This document shows, piece by piece, positions 13,179 to 24,898 of a stretch of 64,000 bases of DNA. The DNA is taken from assembly GCA_028023455.1 (NCBI GenBank), contig JAQFVV010006648.1, forward strand, positions 434,001 through 498,000, in the 5' to 3' direction. The notes below the pieces were generated by a model. It saw only the letters and a list, made by a program, of their open reading frames with translations, ran no database searches and was not told where the DNA came from. A program made the translations under genes and the position numbers. The first letter of the stretch is position 1; each line of letters begins with the position of its first letter. The stretch comes from Epiperipatus broadwayi. Lineage: Eukaryota; Onychophora; Udeonychophora; Euonychophora; Peripatidae.

Positions 13179-13890
13179 TCAAAATCTACTTGCAAGTTCT
13201 AATTTAAATTCATTAGAATGTTTCTTAAGATTAGGAATATTAACTGTAAATATTGTTTTTCTTAATAATTTTTGTTTCTCTAGATTTGCATTAACACATA
13301 TTTTACATCTTACTAATTGATGATCACTTCCTGTGTTGAATTTATTAAGGACATTACAATCTTGAAATAGATATTTTTTATTAGTCAAAATATAATCCAA
13401 TTCTGCTGTATCTTCATTTAGATGCTTCCATGTCCATTCCCTTTTAACATTTTTGTTTTTCTTAATAATTTTTGTTTTTCTAGATTTGCATTAACACATA
13501 TTTTACATCTTACTAATTGATGACCACTTCCTGTGTTGAATTTATTAAGGACATTACAATCTTGAAATAGATATTTTCTATTAGTCAAAATATAAACCAA
13601 TTCTGCTATATCTTCATTTAGATGCTTCCATGTCCATTTCCTTTTAACATTTTTTCCCAAAAAAAGAATTCATAATATAAAGTTGTTGTTTTTTCTACAA
13701 ACCCCACAAGTATATGTATTCTCTCATTTTTATTACCATAACCAAATTTACCTACAACACTTTCATCTTTCATTTGTTTACCAATTCTAGCATTAAAGTC
13801 TCCCATAACAATTTTAAAATGCTGTTTAGTCTGTTCAAAAGCCTTTTGTACATCCATATAAAAATCTATTATTTCATGTTGTTCTTCCAC
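13179..13890 (-). pseudogene. LINE endonuclease domain remnant
   Basis: Overlapping minus-strand frames (13618-13890, 13418-13660 and 13179-13400) encode consecutive parts of an apurinic-type endonuclease domain. This domain nicks target DNA for target-primed reverse transcription. The segments cover GDFNARIG, then FGYGNKNER, then KRKWTWKHLNED, the YILTNRKYLFQDCNVLNKFN region and the histidine of the SDH motif. The last part occurs twice because of the 200-bp tandem duplication at 13257-13656. The duplication shifts the frame (200 is not divisible by 3) and produces a second copy. The domain is truncated and cannot give a functional protein. Confidence 0.75.
13257..13656. repeat. 200-bp tandem duplication inside LINE copy 1
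   Basis: 13257-13456 and 13457-13656 are head-to-tail copies with a period of exactly 200 bp and about six differences. Examples are tgatcac versus tgaccac and ataatccaa versus ataaaccaa. The other LINE copy spanning this region (49335-52515) does not show the duplication, so it arose after this copy inserted. Confidence 0.9.
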
Positions 13891-14470
13891 TTTTTATTTA
13901 TAATGAATCCTACTCTACTTGTACTTCCAATATTTGTGTCTCTTGTAGTAGAGTGCATGTCTAGTTTTTAAATCAATTGTCTTCTTACCTTCTTCTCTAA
14001 CTTCACAAAATTCAATTATATCCCATTTAATATGAGATAGTACTTCTTCCAATTCTTGAAATCTTTCTTCACTTGAAAGTGATCTATAGTTTTAAGTACC
14101 TATCTAAAAACTCATCATCAAATGGCAGCCTTGGACCTCAATCATGGGATTCTTAGCACGCTCTGCCTTCTGCACCAACTTCTGCCTTGGTTGATAACTT
14201 TACAGCCTCCTGGGAATAAGGACCATTATTTATTTTTGTCTGTCATGATTGTATATAGTCTATTAGAAAAAAAAATTTCATTCACAACACATTCATTCTG
14301 CCTTATCAGCCAACTGAGAAGAAAGACTATGGTGCTTCTTGATCTTAAACTCAGAGATAAAAAGCCAATAAACTCACCATGCTGGATAATGTGTGTTTGA
14401 GAGCAGCACATCCATGTTCATATACTATATGAATAATCACATAATAATAACAGCTGCAATGGCAACAATG

Positions 14471-15539
14471 TATATGGAGTGGACATTACAAATTTGCCCT
14501 GCTCGGTTCCTTCAAGGCCTCCAAGAGGAATCAAAGGGTCTCCTTTCAATTAACAGCAAACTGCTTTTTGCATTTTTGATCTAGTACTCAATAATATTTG
14601 TCTTGGGTAAATTAAAAAAAGTTAATTAAACTAAATATTTTTAAAAAATCTATTATTGAGTACTAGAGCAAAAAAAAATTAGTTTACGACTATCAATAAT
14701 AATTAATGGTTTTCCTAGCAACATCACTGCTAAACATATATCTAGTTAGTTACATGAAAATAGCCCCACGGTTTACTTTTGTTTATTTCATAATAAATCC
14801 TGAATAGGGAAATATGAAATGAAAATGAAATATGAATGGATGATGGAAATGTTAATGCAAATGTTTTATTTGTTATAGAAGATATCCTGATCTCACTATT
14901 TGAGACAACATATTCATCAATATTTTGTGACAATAAAATATGAATATAAATATGCTATTTTATTCATCATTTATATACTAATATAAAAGTAATTATTAAA
15001 TATTTTAGTAATGATCTTGACCAAAAACATTAACTCCAATTTGTAAAGATTATATTGAAGAAACATGGGTCTTCATCACTTTACAAATGATTTTGTGAAG
15101 GTTGTTAAGAGTTAGTACTTTATTTATAATCAGGATATACCAAATTTTATGAAATATTATATATGATGAAGTACCATTCTCATATCTTAGTATCCTAATT
15201 CCATCTCTATTAAATATTGACATATTATCCAGCTTTGAGCATAAGCATACTCATGAACCTAAATAAGGATATATATTTAAGTATGCAATGAAAATATAGG
15301 AAAAGGATTAAATAAGAATGGCATAAACGTAACAAAAACAGATAACTTATTAAAATAGTATAAACCTTAGCTGATATGTATTGGCATATTCTTTTCAAAT
15401 AAAAAGAAAAAATCTAATCTATAAGGGGCTGCAATATCTAGCCTACGTTAACCAATTTAACCTATATACTTTTGATCCATCCCATTTTTTCAGACATTAA
15501 CATCCTAGACATGTGCACATGCATACACACACATATATA
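14471..15539. other. Stretch without recognised gene
   Basis: AT-rich DNA between the 5' end of the LINE and the left end of the hAT element. The first 110 bases may be residual LINE 5' sequence. Nothing else is recognised. Confidence 0.5.
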
Positions 15540-16099
15540 CAGTGCTGTAGCAAGGATATGGTGAAGGTGACCATGGCCATAGGGCCACTCACATTATCTT
15601 ATAATTGTAACAGTTTATTTATTTTTAATGTGACAACAAAAAGTGCAAAAAAAAATTATTATTTTTATTATGATGATGATGATGTGTGTGAATACATACT
15701 GCTGAGCCAGTTTGTGCAAGCAGCAGCAATCCAGTATGCTTGGATTGATAAGTCCACTTATGTAGGGATGTTTCTCCCAGCTATGTCTAAGGAAATTGTA
15801 ATTTGTTACATTTTGGATTTTACTTCATAACCTTTTAATAATAACATTTTGATAAGAACTTACTAACATTATCATAGTTTTAGTATCATTTGATTGTGCT
15901 GACCATCAAAGTATTTTTTTTAATTATTTGTTTATATTTGTAGAATAGTTCACTATATGCACACCATGTTGACAAAAAAGCAGTCAGGGTGGGGAAATAA
16001 AAAACAAAAAGAAGCACAATTAATAAATAAATAAAACAAATACAGCCAAAGATGTTGGAAATTGGATAATTAAAGAAAAGGACAAATCTAGTGTTAAAA

Positions 16100-18361
16100 A
16101 TGAGTGATCCTATTAATGAAGAATGTGATAGTAATAATAGTAGTGTTGAAGACAAAGACATTTCTGATGATGAAGTGAGTATTATTGGTATTAAAGATAA
16201 AGATAATTTTATTGTTGAAACAAATGTGATTTGTAGTTTAAAAAATAAGGATAACTCTGTTATTGAATAAGTGTTAGTAATTCTGATATTGAACCGGTCA
16301 CTGGAACTAGTGGTCATGATAAGGACAATATTTCAAATACTACTGTGAAAATTAATTTCAATGATTCCTTATTTTTGGAATTTGAAGTCTGATAAAATAA
16401 GAACATTATTAATAGCAAATGGCCTAGAACATAAAATATTAATAAAATATCCATCGTCATCTGATTGGTTAAAATTTTAATAAAATGTGGGAAAACAATG
16501 TAGAAAATGAATGTTTTATTCAGAAATTTGAAATTCTTTATATTGTTTCCATGCTTATTATTTTCAAAAAATTCTACATTTTTATTCAGAACACAAGAGA
16601 CGGGATTTGCAAAATGGAAACAATTGAATCCAACAGTCCCAAACCTTGAACAATCTGACAAACATTAATTGTGGTAGTTGTTTTGTTGACAACCACACCA
16701 TGGGATGTCAACAAAACAACTACCTAATAATTTAATTGATGATTCTCTTCAAAAACAAATGTGTGAACAAGTTAAAAAATGGTGTCATGTTCTTAAAAAT
16801 AATTTTAAAATGTATTATGTTTTGTGCAACAAACAACATAGCATTCAGAGATACACCTGAATCTATTATTGATGGCAATTTGGGTGGGGGAATTTTTCTT
16901 AGTTTAATTAATCTTGTAAGTAACTATAATACCACTTTAAAATCTATATTGAATGATAGAGTTAAAAGTAGTATTTCATATTTAAGTCCATAAATACAAA
17001 ATGAATTTATTGACTTATTGACATCCAAGGTCAGAAATAAAATATTGTCTGATATTAGAACAGCAAAATATTTTACTATAATAGGAGATAGTATCCCTAG
17101 CATATCACATAAAGACCAGAAAACTGAAACATGAAGGCTTAGAAATTAAATATATTTGTAGCCAAGGATATGATAATGGGGCCAACATGACTGGCAAATA
17201 TAATGGAGTGCAGGGCCCATATTTGAAAACATGATTTAGCCAAATATATTTTATGCACTGTGCATTCATTAAATTTGATTGGTGTGCATGCAGCAAGTAA
17301 TAATGTGGAGATGGTGCCATTTTTTGGAGTCATTCAAAAGTTATTCAACTTTTTTCTAGTTCAACATATTGTTGGGAAAAAATGACAAAAAATATTTAAA
17401 GATATCATTGAAAAGGTATAGTGATATAAGATGGTGTTCAAAATCAAATGCAGTAATGACAGTAAACCTTCAAATTACTAAAGTATTGTACTTATTGAAA
17501 GCAACATCTGATGATTTATTTTTTGGAGATGATGTTGGTGCAATTAGAATATTAAATGTACAATTTTATATTGTCTTTGAATATGTGGGAAATGATTTTA
17601 ACAACACTTAATTTGGTAAACAATCAGTTGCAAGAAAAAACTCAAGATCAGCTGAATTGATAAATGGATTTATAATTATGTTTAAACAAATCAGAATTGA
17701 AGGATATGGTACACTATGTATAGAAACCAAAGAATATTGCAAAACATTGGATATAGATTCAGAAACTGAACTAAAAAACAAATGGAAGCATAGAAAAAAA
17801 ACATCTTTACATAGGGAAATAGGCAAATGTACCTCTTTTTCTCATGAAGATGAAATTAAACATCTGTTTTATTTTCCAACTACATGACTGATTCTGCAGT
17901 TTACACAGGGTAGCAGGCCAGTTAGATTTTATCAGGAAAAATATTGCAATATTTTTCATTGACAATATAAAAAAAAGTGCAAGTGATCTTTGTTATCAAT
18001 GTAAAGAATTGGACAAATTTCAATTTTTTAATGAATTAGAATCACAGGCATGAGTGATATTTTCAAATTTAACATCATTATACCATGGAAACTTTAGAAG
18101 GAATTTTTAAATGGGACTTGTGTGAATCATATCTGTATTTAACCATGGCACTATGCATCATGCTCATGTTATCATTACTGTTGCTACTGGAGAATGAAAC
18201 TTCAGTAAATTAAAAAATTATTTAAGGTCAGCGTTTACTCAACTGATTGACCAATTTAGCAATACTATCAATTGAAATCGATGTCTTTTTAGAAACCAGT
18301 GTCTTTTTAGAAACCGATTTTGAAGATGTAATAAATAATTTTGCACAAATCAAAACACAAT
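16100..18361 (+). pseudogene. hAT transposase pseudogene (zinc finger MYM-type 1-like)
   Basis: Segments in order along the plus strand: an acidic Ser/Asp-rich N-terminus from an ATG at 16100, stopping at 16270; a TTF/BED-like zinc-finger region (about 16590-16660, TGFAKWKQLNP); and a catalytic-domain start (about 16790-16990, FCATNNIAFRD). These are followed by the hAT core with YDNGANMTGKYNGVQG (about 17170-17215), the SLNLVGVHAASNN block (about 17270-17300) and SLKRYSDIRW (about 17408-17436). The C-terminal dimerisation segment (about 18195-18360) contains FSKLK and a broken NYLR...LAILSIE-type stretch. It would have catalysed cut-and-paste transposition. At least ten frame breaks make it inactive. 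A perfect hairpin at 16674-16723 interrupts the zinc-finger part. Confidence 0.85.
16674..16723. repeat. Perfect 18-bp hairpin inside the hAT pseudogene
   Basis: The arms gtagttgttttgttgaca (16674-16691) and its exact reverse complement (16706-16723) enclose a 14-base loop. It is not part of the transposon termini and lies in the coding region. This suggests a local template-switch copy rather than a structural element of the transposon. Confidence 0.9.
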
Positions 18362-18607
18362 AAAGGTGAAGCTTCTATAATAGCTTTTTTTGTAAAAATT
18401 TATAATCTGTGTAAAATATTTTCTGAATCTGTGTCTAACAATTTTTATAATTTATGTTATATCCCGATTTCTCCTTCACACATTTTAAATAAATAATTAA
18501 TAAAGAAAAAAATATTTAAAAAAATGTGATTTATCTTTTTTTATTTCCTACAATGGCGCTTTTTATATCTTGAGTCATAGGTGCTTAGAGCAATAGCTAC
18601 TGCACTG

Positions 18608-21048
18608 TATATATATATGACATTTCCAGTAAACTAAACTGATTTATATTATAATAATCTACTAATAATAATAATAATATTTACAAAAATATTAATAAAA
18701 AATGAATAAGATATATGTATATCAACAAAACAAAATTTATTTTGAATTTGATAATTCTTAAATTTATTGATCAGATACTTTTATAAAACTACAATAAGCT
18801 TATTTATTATTTCTTTACTTATTTCTTTGGTCTCTTGCTGAAAATTAGTATTCAAAAGTACTTTCTAATTATACAAATAGTTATTATTGAACTGCACTAA
18901 TTAGTTAATCCTGGTTCTCTTCGTTCTAATTTAGGTTTTGTGGGCCACTAAAGTTGTATACTCTTTAACAATATGATAGAATGAATCTATCTCTGATTCT
19001 GTGAAAGTATGGAGATGAATCTTTCCAAGTGAAAAAAAAGTCTAAATATATGAAAGAATGAATAATCACAGCCATTAATTTTTTATATAGTCTTGCTGGT
19101 GTCCAACAAAAATATGTTATTCCTATACATTAAGCTTCCACTTTGCTTATTAAAAATCGTTTTCTTTAAAGTTGTTTTTCTGATGTTTTTTTCAGCTAAT
19201 TTCTTAATTACAAAATTGTAATTAAATATAATTAATTACATGTTGTTTTTTATTAGCATATTTTTTTATTTAACTGAATATAATAACAGCATGTATTTTT
19301 CTTTTTTATTTAATTAAGTGTAAAACGAACTTTTGACCAAGTCTTTTCCTATTTTTTTTTAAAAACTTACAAGCCAAACGTTTATATCTACTGATAAGTT
19401 TTTCACTCCATGTTTTAGCTTTAATTTTCATAAAAATAGATTCATCTTTTTTTCTTCTATTCAGAAATATTAATTTTTTATATTTAATATTTCCATAAAT
19501 TATGGAAGTAAAAATTACCCCACAACGAAATCCCATAATATTTTAAATATATTTATTAGATATAAGCTTTATTTGTAATAATTGCATATTTATTAATTTT
19601 ACAAAGTTTTTACTATTATATTTATTTTAAATCAATATTTACAAAATGGTATAACTATTGTATAATCATCATCAGTAAACTAACTTTTGGTCTGATTTTA
19701 AGTTCTCCAGTATGCAGTATATTATTTGGTTTTTTTTTTTTTTTTAATTATATGGCTGTTATGATTGACCGCCTGATGGCGTTGTTGCTTGCAAAAAATA
19801 ATGAAATGTAACATTACCGGCCGATAATTTTTTGCTTTCTGTTCTTCGACAATTTTTCAAAGTATTTTTAAAAAATTTACGAACCAACATTATTTTCTAA
19901 ATTACATTTTTTTATCTTAAGGGCTTTGTGATTTTGAATTGATCACATTATACATAAATGTTTATATTAAAGCTTTTTGCCTCACTTATATTAACGCGTA
20001 TTATGAAAATGGTTTAAATTATTGTCATTTTAATTCATAAACAATTGATCATAAAAGTATTTTCAAAACACTTTTTACGGTTTTTTTTACAAAGATGTCT
20101 ATGTGCATTTTTAACTTTAAGACTGTCCAAGAAATGTGCAGGGGTATTTGGAAAACTATGTTGGTTTGAATAGCAAATGTATTTTATAATACTCATATAA
20201 TTTAACTGTATAAAGTTTCGTTAATGAATATTTAAAATCCCAAAACTAGTTTTAATTTGATTTTTTTCTTTTTAAATTTTAGTTGTATATTTATGATATT
20301 CTTAAAATATAATACTGCATATTAAATGATTTGGTTCTTAAGAAATAAATAATTATATGATTACTTTCTTGGCAAATCATAAGATGTCAAAATATACAAC
20401 AGCGGATTGAAAATATTACCTCCATTCAATTGAACAAATTGAGATAGTTTTATTCCTTTCTCAGTTGAGAATCAATATAGAAACCTGTATCATTTGAATC
20501 CATCAGTTGTGATACATTGCTTAGGCCTTTTAAGAAGTAAAAAGTTTATATGTGTGATGAACAGAATCACTTTGGAAAAGATTGTAGCAAACTTATTTAT
20601 CAGAGATAGTGCAATTATTTGATATTATTAAATTAACTTGATAATCTCAATGACTGAAAACATCATAAATATATTAGTTATATATACTTTTTTTTTTCAC
20701 ATTTACTTTCTAAATATATGTAATTAAGATTTGGGCCAATAATTCTAGTAGAGAAGAATGTTTTATTTTTTTATTGGATGTTAACTTATAATCTTACACA
20801 TTTATGTTTGTTTAGAAGTGTGCTAAAAATCAGTATTTCTGATATTATAAGTGTGTGAGAGAGCTGAAATTCAAATATAGTAAAATCCCAAACTACTAAT
20901 GATAAAATTCATCAGTCTGAATGAAGAAGTTTAAATCGAAGGTAAACTCTTACATATACATTCCAAAGATGTTAAATTTGAAATTCAGGCTAGTGTAAAC
21001 AGGAAGTGTGAAACTAAATTTGCTCAGATTTTAACAATAAATAAACAT
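18608..21048. other. AT-rich stretch without recognised gene
   Basis: Runs of A and T, TA-repeats and a T15-16 tract at about 19732. The minus-strand frame at 19306-19536 is Lys/Phe/Ile-rich with no recognisable domain. Nothing was identified. Confidence 0.55.
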
Positions 21049-21990
21049 TTCATGTTATGTAAATATAATGAGTGAGCTAATAGCTCTAAACAAACTTTTT
21101 TTTGATAAATGCCACAAGAAAAAACATTTAAAATCTCTATCTATAATTATCCTTATTCTCAAACTGTTTTCAAGCTGATGGTTCTTCTTAGTGAGGCACT
21201 AGAACATTCAAACACTAAATCCAAATTACAAACTCAAGCCCAGAATTTATCGAATACTTGACTATTAGGTAGAAAATCTGAAATTTTAAGACAGTTAGAT
21301 GTCTTTAAATCCAGATATCTAATTTAAATAGTTATATGGGACTGAACAAAATTCAGATCCATCATATATTAATAGCCTCTCTGAGGAGAGCCATCAGCTC
21401 GAAACCAGTTTGGGGATAGAGAAAATTGTAGATAGAGATTTTAAATGCTTTCTCTTGTGGCATTTATTGAGAAAAAAAAAAGTAAAGCTTGTTTAGAACT
21501 ATTAGCATGGTCGTTATATTTACATTTGTAAATACAAGCTTATTAAATTAAATCATGTGATATATGACTTGATTTCCTTAAATATTATAGTTTTTCTTTT
21601 GAGGCTTTGGTAATGTTATATTGCTATGGTTATTAGTATATGATGGATCTGAATTTTGTTCAGTGCCATATAACTATTTAAGTTAGATAGCTGGATTTGA
21701 AGTCATACTTTCTTTTTAATAAGTTAAGTATTCAATAAATGCTGGGTCTGCATTTGTAATTTGGATCTAGTGTCTGAATGTCCTAGTGCCTTACTGAGAG
21801 AGCCATCAGCGCAAAACTGATTTGGGGATAGGGATAATTCTAGATAGATATTTTAAATGCTTTTCTCTTGTGCCATTTATCGAAAAAAAGCATGTTTAGA
21901 GCTATTAGCCTGCTCAATATATTTACATTTGGAAACTCAAACTTATTAAATTAAGTCACATGATGTATGACTTGATTTCTTTACTATTAT
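21049..21990. repeat. Foldback repeat family F3, tandem and inverted units
   Basis: The unit runs in one direction from about 21049 to 21340 (gctaatagctctaaacaa, ataaatgccacaagaaaa, gtgaggcactagaacatt, gttatatgggactgaacaaa). It then turns and reads in the opposite direction at about 21340-21590 and again at about 21640-21990 (ttttaaatgcttt, tgccatttat, agctattagcctgctc). The outer part carries a recurring aagtcata(t/c)atcacatga motif. A further end fragment is at 23785-23900. No coding frame survives. The layout is like that of families F1 and F2. Confidence 0.7.
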
Positions 21991-22139
21991 TGATTTTCTG
22001 ATTATTCATGTTATGTATCCAAAGCAAGATTAATCAATAGTTTGAAAAATCTCCAGACACAACTCTATAAAGAACTAAATCAATTGCATAACACAAACTG
22101 AAAATTAAAAAACAATAAGCCATGAGTTGTGTTATATTT

Positions 22140-23030
22140 TTTTTCAAGCTCTTTCATACACAAATGTATATAGCATATAATAGCTTAGGTTTTATTGATA
22201 AACATTTCTTAGAATAGAATATGTAATGTTTATTGAACTGCAAGTGTGCAGTACATTTCAACACCCAATTATATATAACACATGCATTTTATATGCATAT
22301 ATAAATTAAGATTATAGTATAAATAAAATTTTAAAAAATAATGATATAGTTATTAATAATAAATTAAAGGGACATATTTTTTACTAAATATGTCTTCACT
22401 CATGCATTCTCTGAAGCAATAAGAATAATAATAATAAACTAATTACCATATTTTTAGTTTTAAAATAAAGTGAATAGCAAAATGTCTAACTTCTATTGCT
22501 ATTAAATACATTCTGGGTGATATTCTTTTTTTTTTTTCAATATTTTTTTATAGAAGCATAATAATAGTCTTATTATTAAGAAATTGGGATATCTTTAATT
22601 ATTTTGACATTTTTTAGTCCATATCAACTTTTAGTATGTTTTAAAAATTTGTAAAACCTTTAGCATTATGCTCAAAAAAATATTGTACTATGCAAAATAC
22701 TGTGCATCAAATTTGGAAAGAATAATAAAGGAAAAATAAAATGTATATGCTTTCAATATAAACCAAAATTTATATATATATAAAATCATATACTGTGCTC
22801 TAAGATGGAAAAATGGCTACTGTTTGTATTGCAAAATTTATTTACAAATTTTACTTTTTTAATAAAAATATGATCGTATATGGTGCTCGGAGAAAAAAAC
22901 TGCTTGAATCTGTTAAAATTTGTGAATTTTACTATTTTTTGTTTATTTAGATTTTCATTTCTTTGTTTACATTTGTCTTTGGACAACATTATAATTGAAG
23001 TTATGTAGTTGGATACAGTCTAGTTTTTGG
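22140..23030. repeat. Diverged duplication, copy A (partner at 28430-29385)
   Basis: Shared blocks occur in the same order and orientation in both places: tatgcatatataaattaag, atagttattaataataaatt, a ttctgg(g/a)tgatattctttt block, a pair of aagatg(g)aaaaatg-type blocks and a tgattgaagt...gatacag end. Identity looks like 70-80 percent with many indels. No coding content is seen. It may be one old interspersed repeat of about 0.9 kb or a local segmental duplication. Confidence 0.65.
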
Positions 23031-23164
23031 TTCCACTGTGTAGTAAAAACTATCTCCTAATGATAAATTCAACAGTACTACCTGTGAAATACTTATACTT
23101 CTTTATTCAGATTTTGAGTTTGCCTCACAGATAATGCTGCTGAATCTATCGTAACAGTATGAGA

Positions 23165-23720
23165 TTATGATTTCAATATCATCATTTTCAATCATTATTG
23201 CTCCAATTTCTCTTATCTCTAGCCTTTCTTCTCCACATCATCCCAGCACACTTCCTTATTTCATTCATCAATCTCATGGACTCCAATTTAAGATTTCAAT
23301 TGTTCATCTACTATCATCTCATCTAGCAATATGTCCAATCCAGATCCACTTCAGTCTCTTAATTCTTTCAATGATACCCATAACACCTGTTTGTTCTCTC
23401 ATCCATATATTTCATTTTCAGTCCCTTGTTACTCTTAATACATTTTATCGAGTGATCTGCTCTTTATTGCTCTTCTTTTAACTGTTCAAGTTTCAGATCC
23501 ATAAGTAAAAACTGATAAAATATATTTATTGAAAAAACATTTCTTTTCAAACACATAAGCAAATTTATTTTAAATATTAAGTTATTTTTATTAAAAGCAC
23601 TCTATCCAAGCTTAATTTTAGGATTAATTCCACCCATTATGTTTACATCTGTATTAATAATCGAACCAATGTATTTGTAGTTATTAATATATATAAAATA
23701 TTCATAGCTAAATTATATGT
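23165..23720 (-). mobile_element. 3' fragment of RTE/BovB-like LINE, copy 2
   Basis: This matches the 3' parts of copies 1 and 3, minus strand: cctctagcct-type end, then the segments for the C-terminal region including the conserved GWxAF-type stretch and the DEIN-type block near 23630. Only the last 0.5 kb or so is present, typical of 5'-truncated LINE insertions. All frames are broken. Confidence 0.65.
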
Positions 23721-23784
23721 AATTGGAATGGAAGTAAATAGGCTTCTCATTGATATATATATAATCACATTATGTAATAATAAA

Positions 23785-23900
23785 TAAAATCAAGTCATAC
23801 ATCACAGGACTTAACTTGATACGCTTGTAATTATAAACTAAAATAATGAGCGTGCTAATAGCTCTAACAAGCTTTATCAACACAAATACACTCATTATTT
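23785..23900. repeat. F3 family end fragment
   Basis: aaatcaagtcatacatcac is followed by acgcttgtaattataaac and gctaatagctctaacaag. These reproduce the outer end and start of the F3 units near 21050 and 21560, brought together without the middle. Confidence 0.65.
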
Positions 23901-24300
23901 TAGTTTTAATAATATTATGTAAACATTTTAAAAATTATAAACATATAAACACAATGTGCATGCTATAAAAAATCAAATTTGTAAGTATTTATTATAGTAT
24001 GCACTTCCAGAGTTTATAACATTTAAAAATGTATATTATATGTTTTAAAAAATGTTATTATACATTCTTAGAATTATATAATGAATGACATTGTAATTTA
24101 CATGGCTGTAAGAATTACATATATGTATAATTTTTTAAATATATCCAGAATTGGATGTTGGTTTTTTTTAATTTCAACTATATATAAGTATTATCAAATT
24201 TTGTTTAGTGTTAAAACTGTATAATATGTTACACTATAATATAAGCAAATAAAAATTACTGAAAGTTATTAAATGCAATCTCTTTTTTCCAATTTTGTAG

Positions 24301-24429
24301 AATTTGTTGATGACACTCAAATTGCTGCATGTAATAAGTATAGTGGTCTGAATTATGCAGAAAAATCTACACTTTTTCTTGAATTTCATGGGTCACAAAA
24401 TCAAGTTAAAGATCAAGCTATGGCTGTTG
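24301..24429 (+). CDS. LDHD: LDHD exon: FAD-linked oxidase C-terminal region (part 1)
   Basis: This exon encodes part of D-lactate dehydrogenase, the mitochondrial FAD enzyme that oxidises D-lactate to pyruvate. A polypyrimidine tract and TTTTGTAG acceptor end at 24300, and a GTAAGT donor starts at 24430. In phase (two bases complete a Glu codon) it reads EFVDD...ACNKYSGLN...STLFLEFHGSQ. This corresponds to the stretch around IEFLDE, CNRYSKLN and TLFLEFHGSQ of vertebrate LDHD. There is no internal stop. It ends in phase 1, and joining to 33307 creates a Gly codon and restores the family alignment with no missing residue. The preceding exon, which should end in G, was not found. Codon content is richer in GC than the flanks. 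Confidence 0.92.
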
Positions 24430-24898
24430 GTAAGTAGAATGCCTTTGTCATTCAAAATAAATATCTTCTTTTCTTTAGTCCAGTGTGCACCTATATATAT
24501 ATATATATCATTCAAACTTTGTTTACATATACATTGAGCTATGTTTAATATATCGTTTATGTGTTAAATCTTATTTAATTATTACAATCAAGGGGTTAAA
24601 AGAGAGATGCTGTCTTCAACTTTGTATAATTTATTATGATTTTGATCTCTTAAATGCTATATTAATACCCAACAATGTTAACAAGGGTTTGCTTACAAAC
24701 ATAAGGTTCCAAAAATAGGTGGATTCATTCTATTCTTGATTTCTTTGTTCAACATTTAGAGTGCTTTGTAATTCATAGCCCAGCAGAGAGTGTTTTACTC
24801 CCTTTGTTTATGTATATATTCAGCTATGTTTAATTAAAAATTTATATATATGTAATACAAATAAAATGTCTGTTAATTAAAAATTATTGTAATAACGA

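Larger units (their letters stand above)
11585..14470 (-). mobile_element. Decayed RTE/BovB-like LINE, minus strand, copy 1
   Basis: Read on the minus strand, the order is a 5' untranslated segment (about 14470-14090), an endonuclease region (about 13900-13180), reverse transcriptase (about 12900-12180) and a 3' end at 11585. The endonuclease keeps the exonuclease-endonuclease-phosphatase signature GDFNARIG (in 13618-13890) and, further on, SGHQLVRCK, a form of the family's SDH motif. The 3' end matches those of the related copies at 23165, 49335 and 57850 (ccaagttcaatcc-type sequence). Proteins of this family are often annotated as craniofacial development protein 2-like because of an old BovB-type domestication. 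Many frameshifts and stops show it is dead. Its 5' segment matches 51990-52515. Confidence 0.75.
15540..18607 (+). mobile_element. hAT DNA transposon (decayed), ZMYM/TTF-type
   Basis: Terminal inverted repeats are visible. The left end begins CAGTGCTGTAGCAAGG. The reverse complement of the right end begins CAGTGCAGTAGCTATTG. The flanking 8-mers are catatata (15532-15539) and tatatata (18608-18615), fitting the 8-bp target duplication of hAT elements, although they lie in TA-repeat DNA and are weak evidence alone. Between the ends lies a plus-strand transposase of the zinc-finger MYM-type-1-like hAT group, broken by many stops and frameshifts. Length is about 3.07 kb, typical of an autonomous member. 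Confidence 0.85.

Noticed and set aside
15886-16661. Minus-strand frames of 115-143 codons
   Set aside because: They are antisense to the hAT transposase remnant and show only low-complexity hydrophobic composition.
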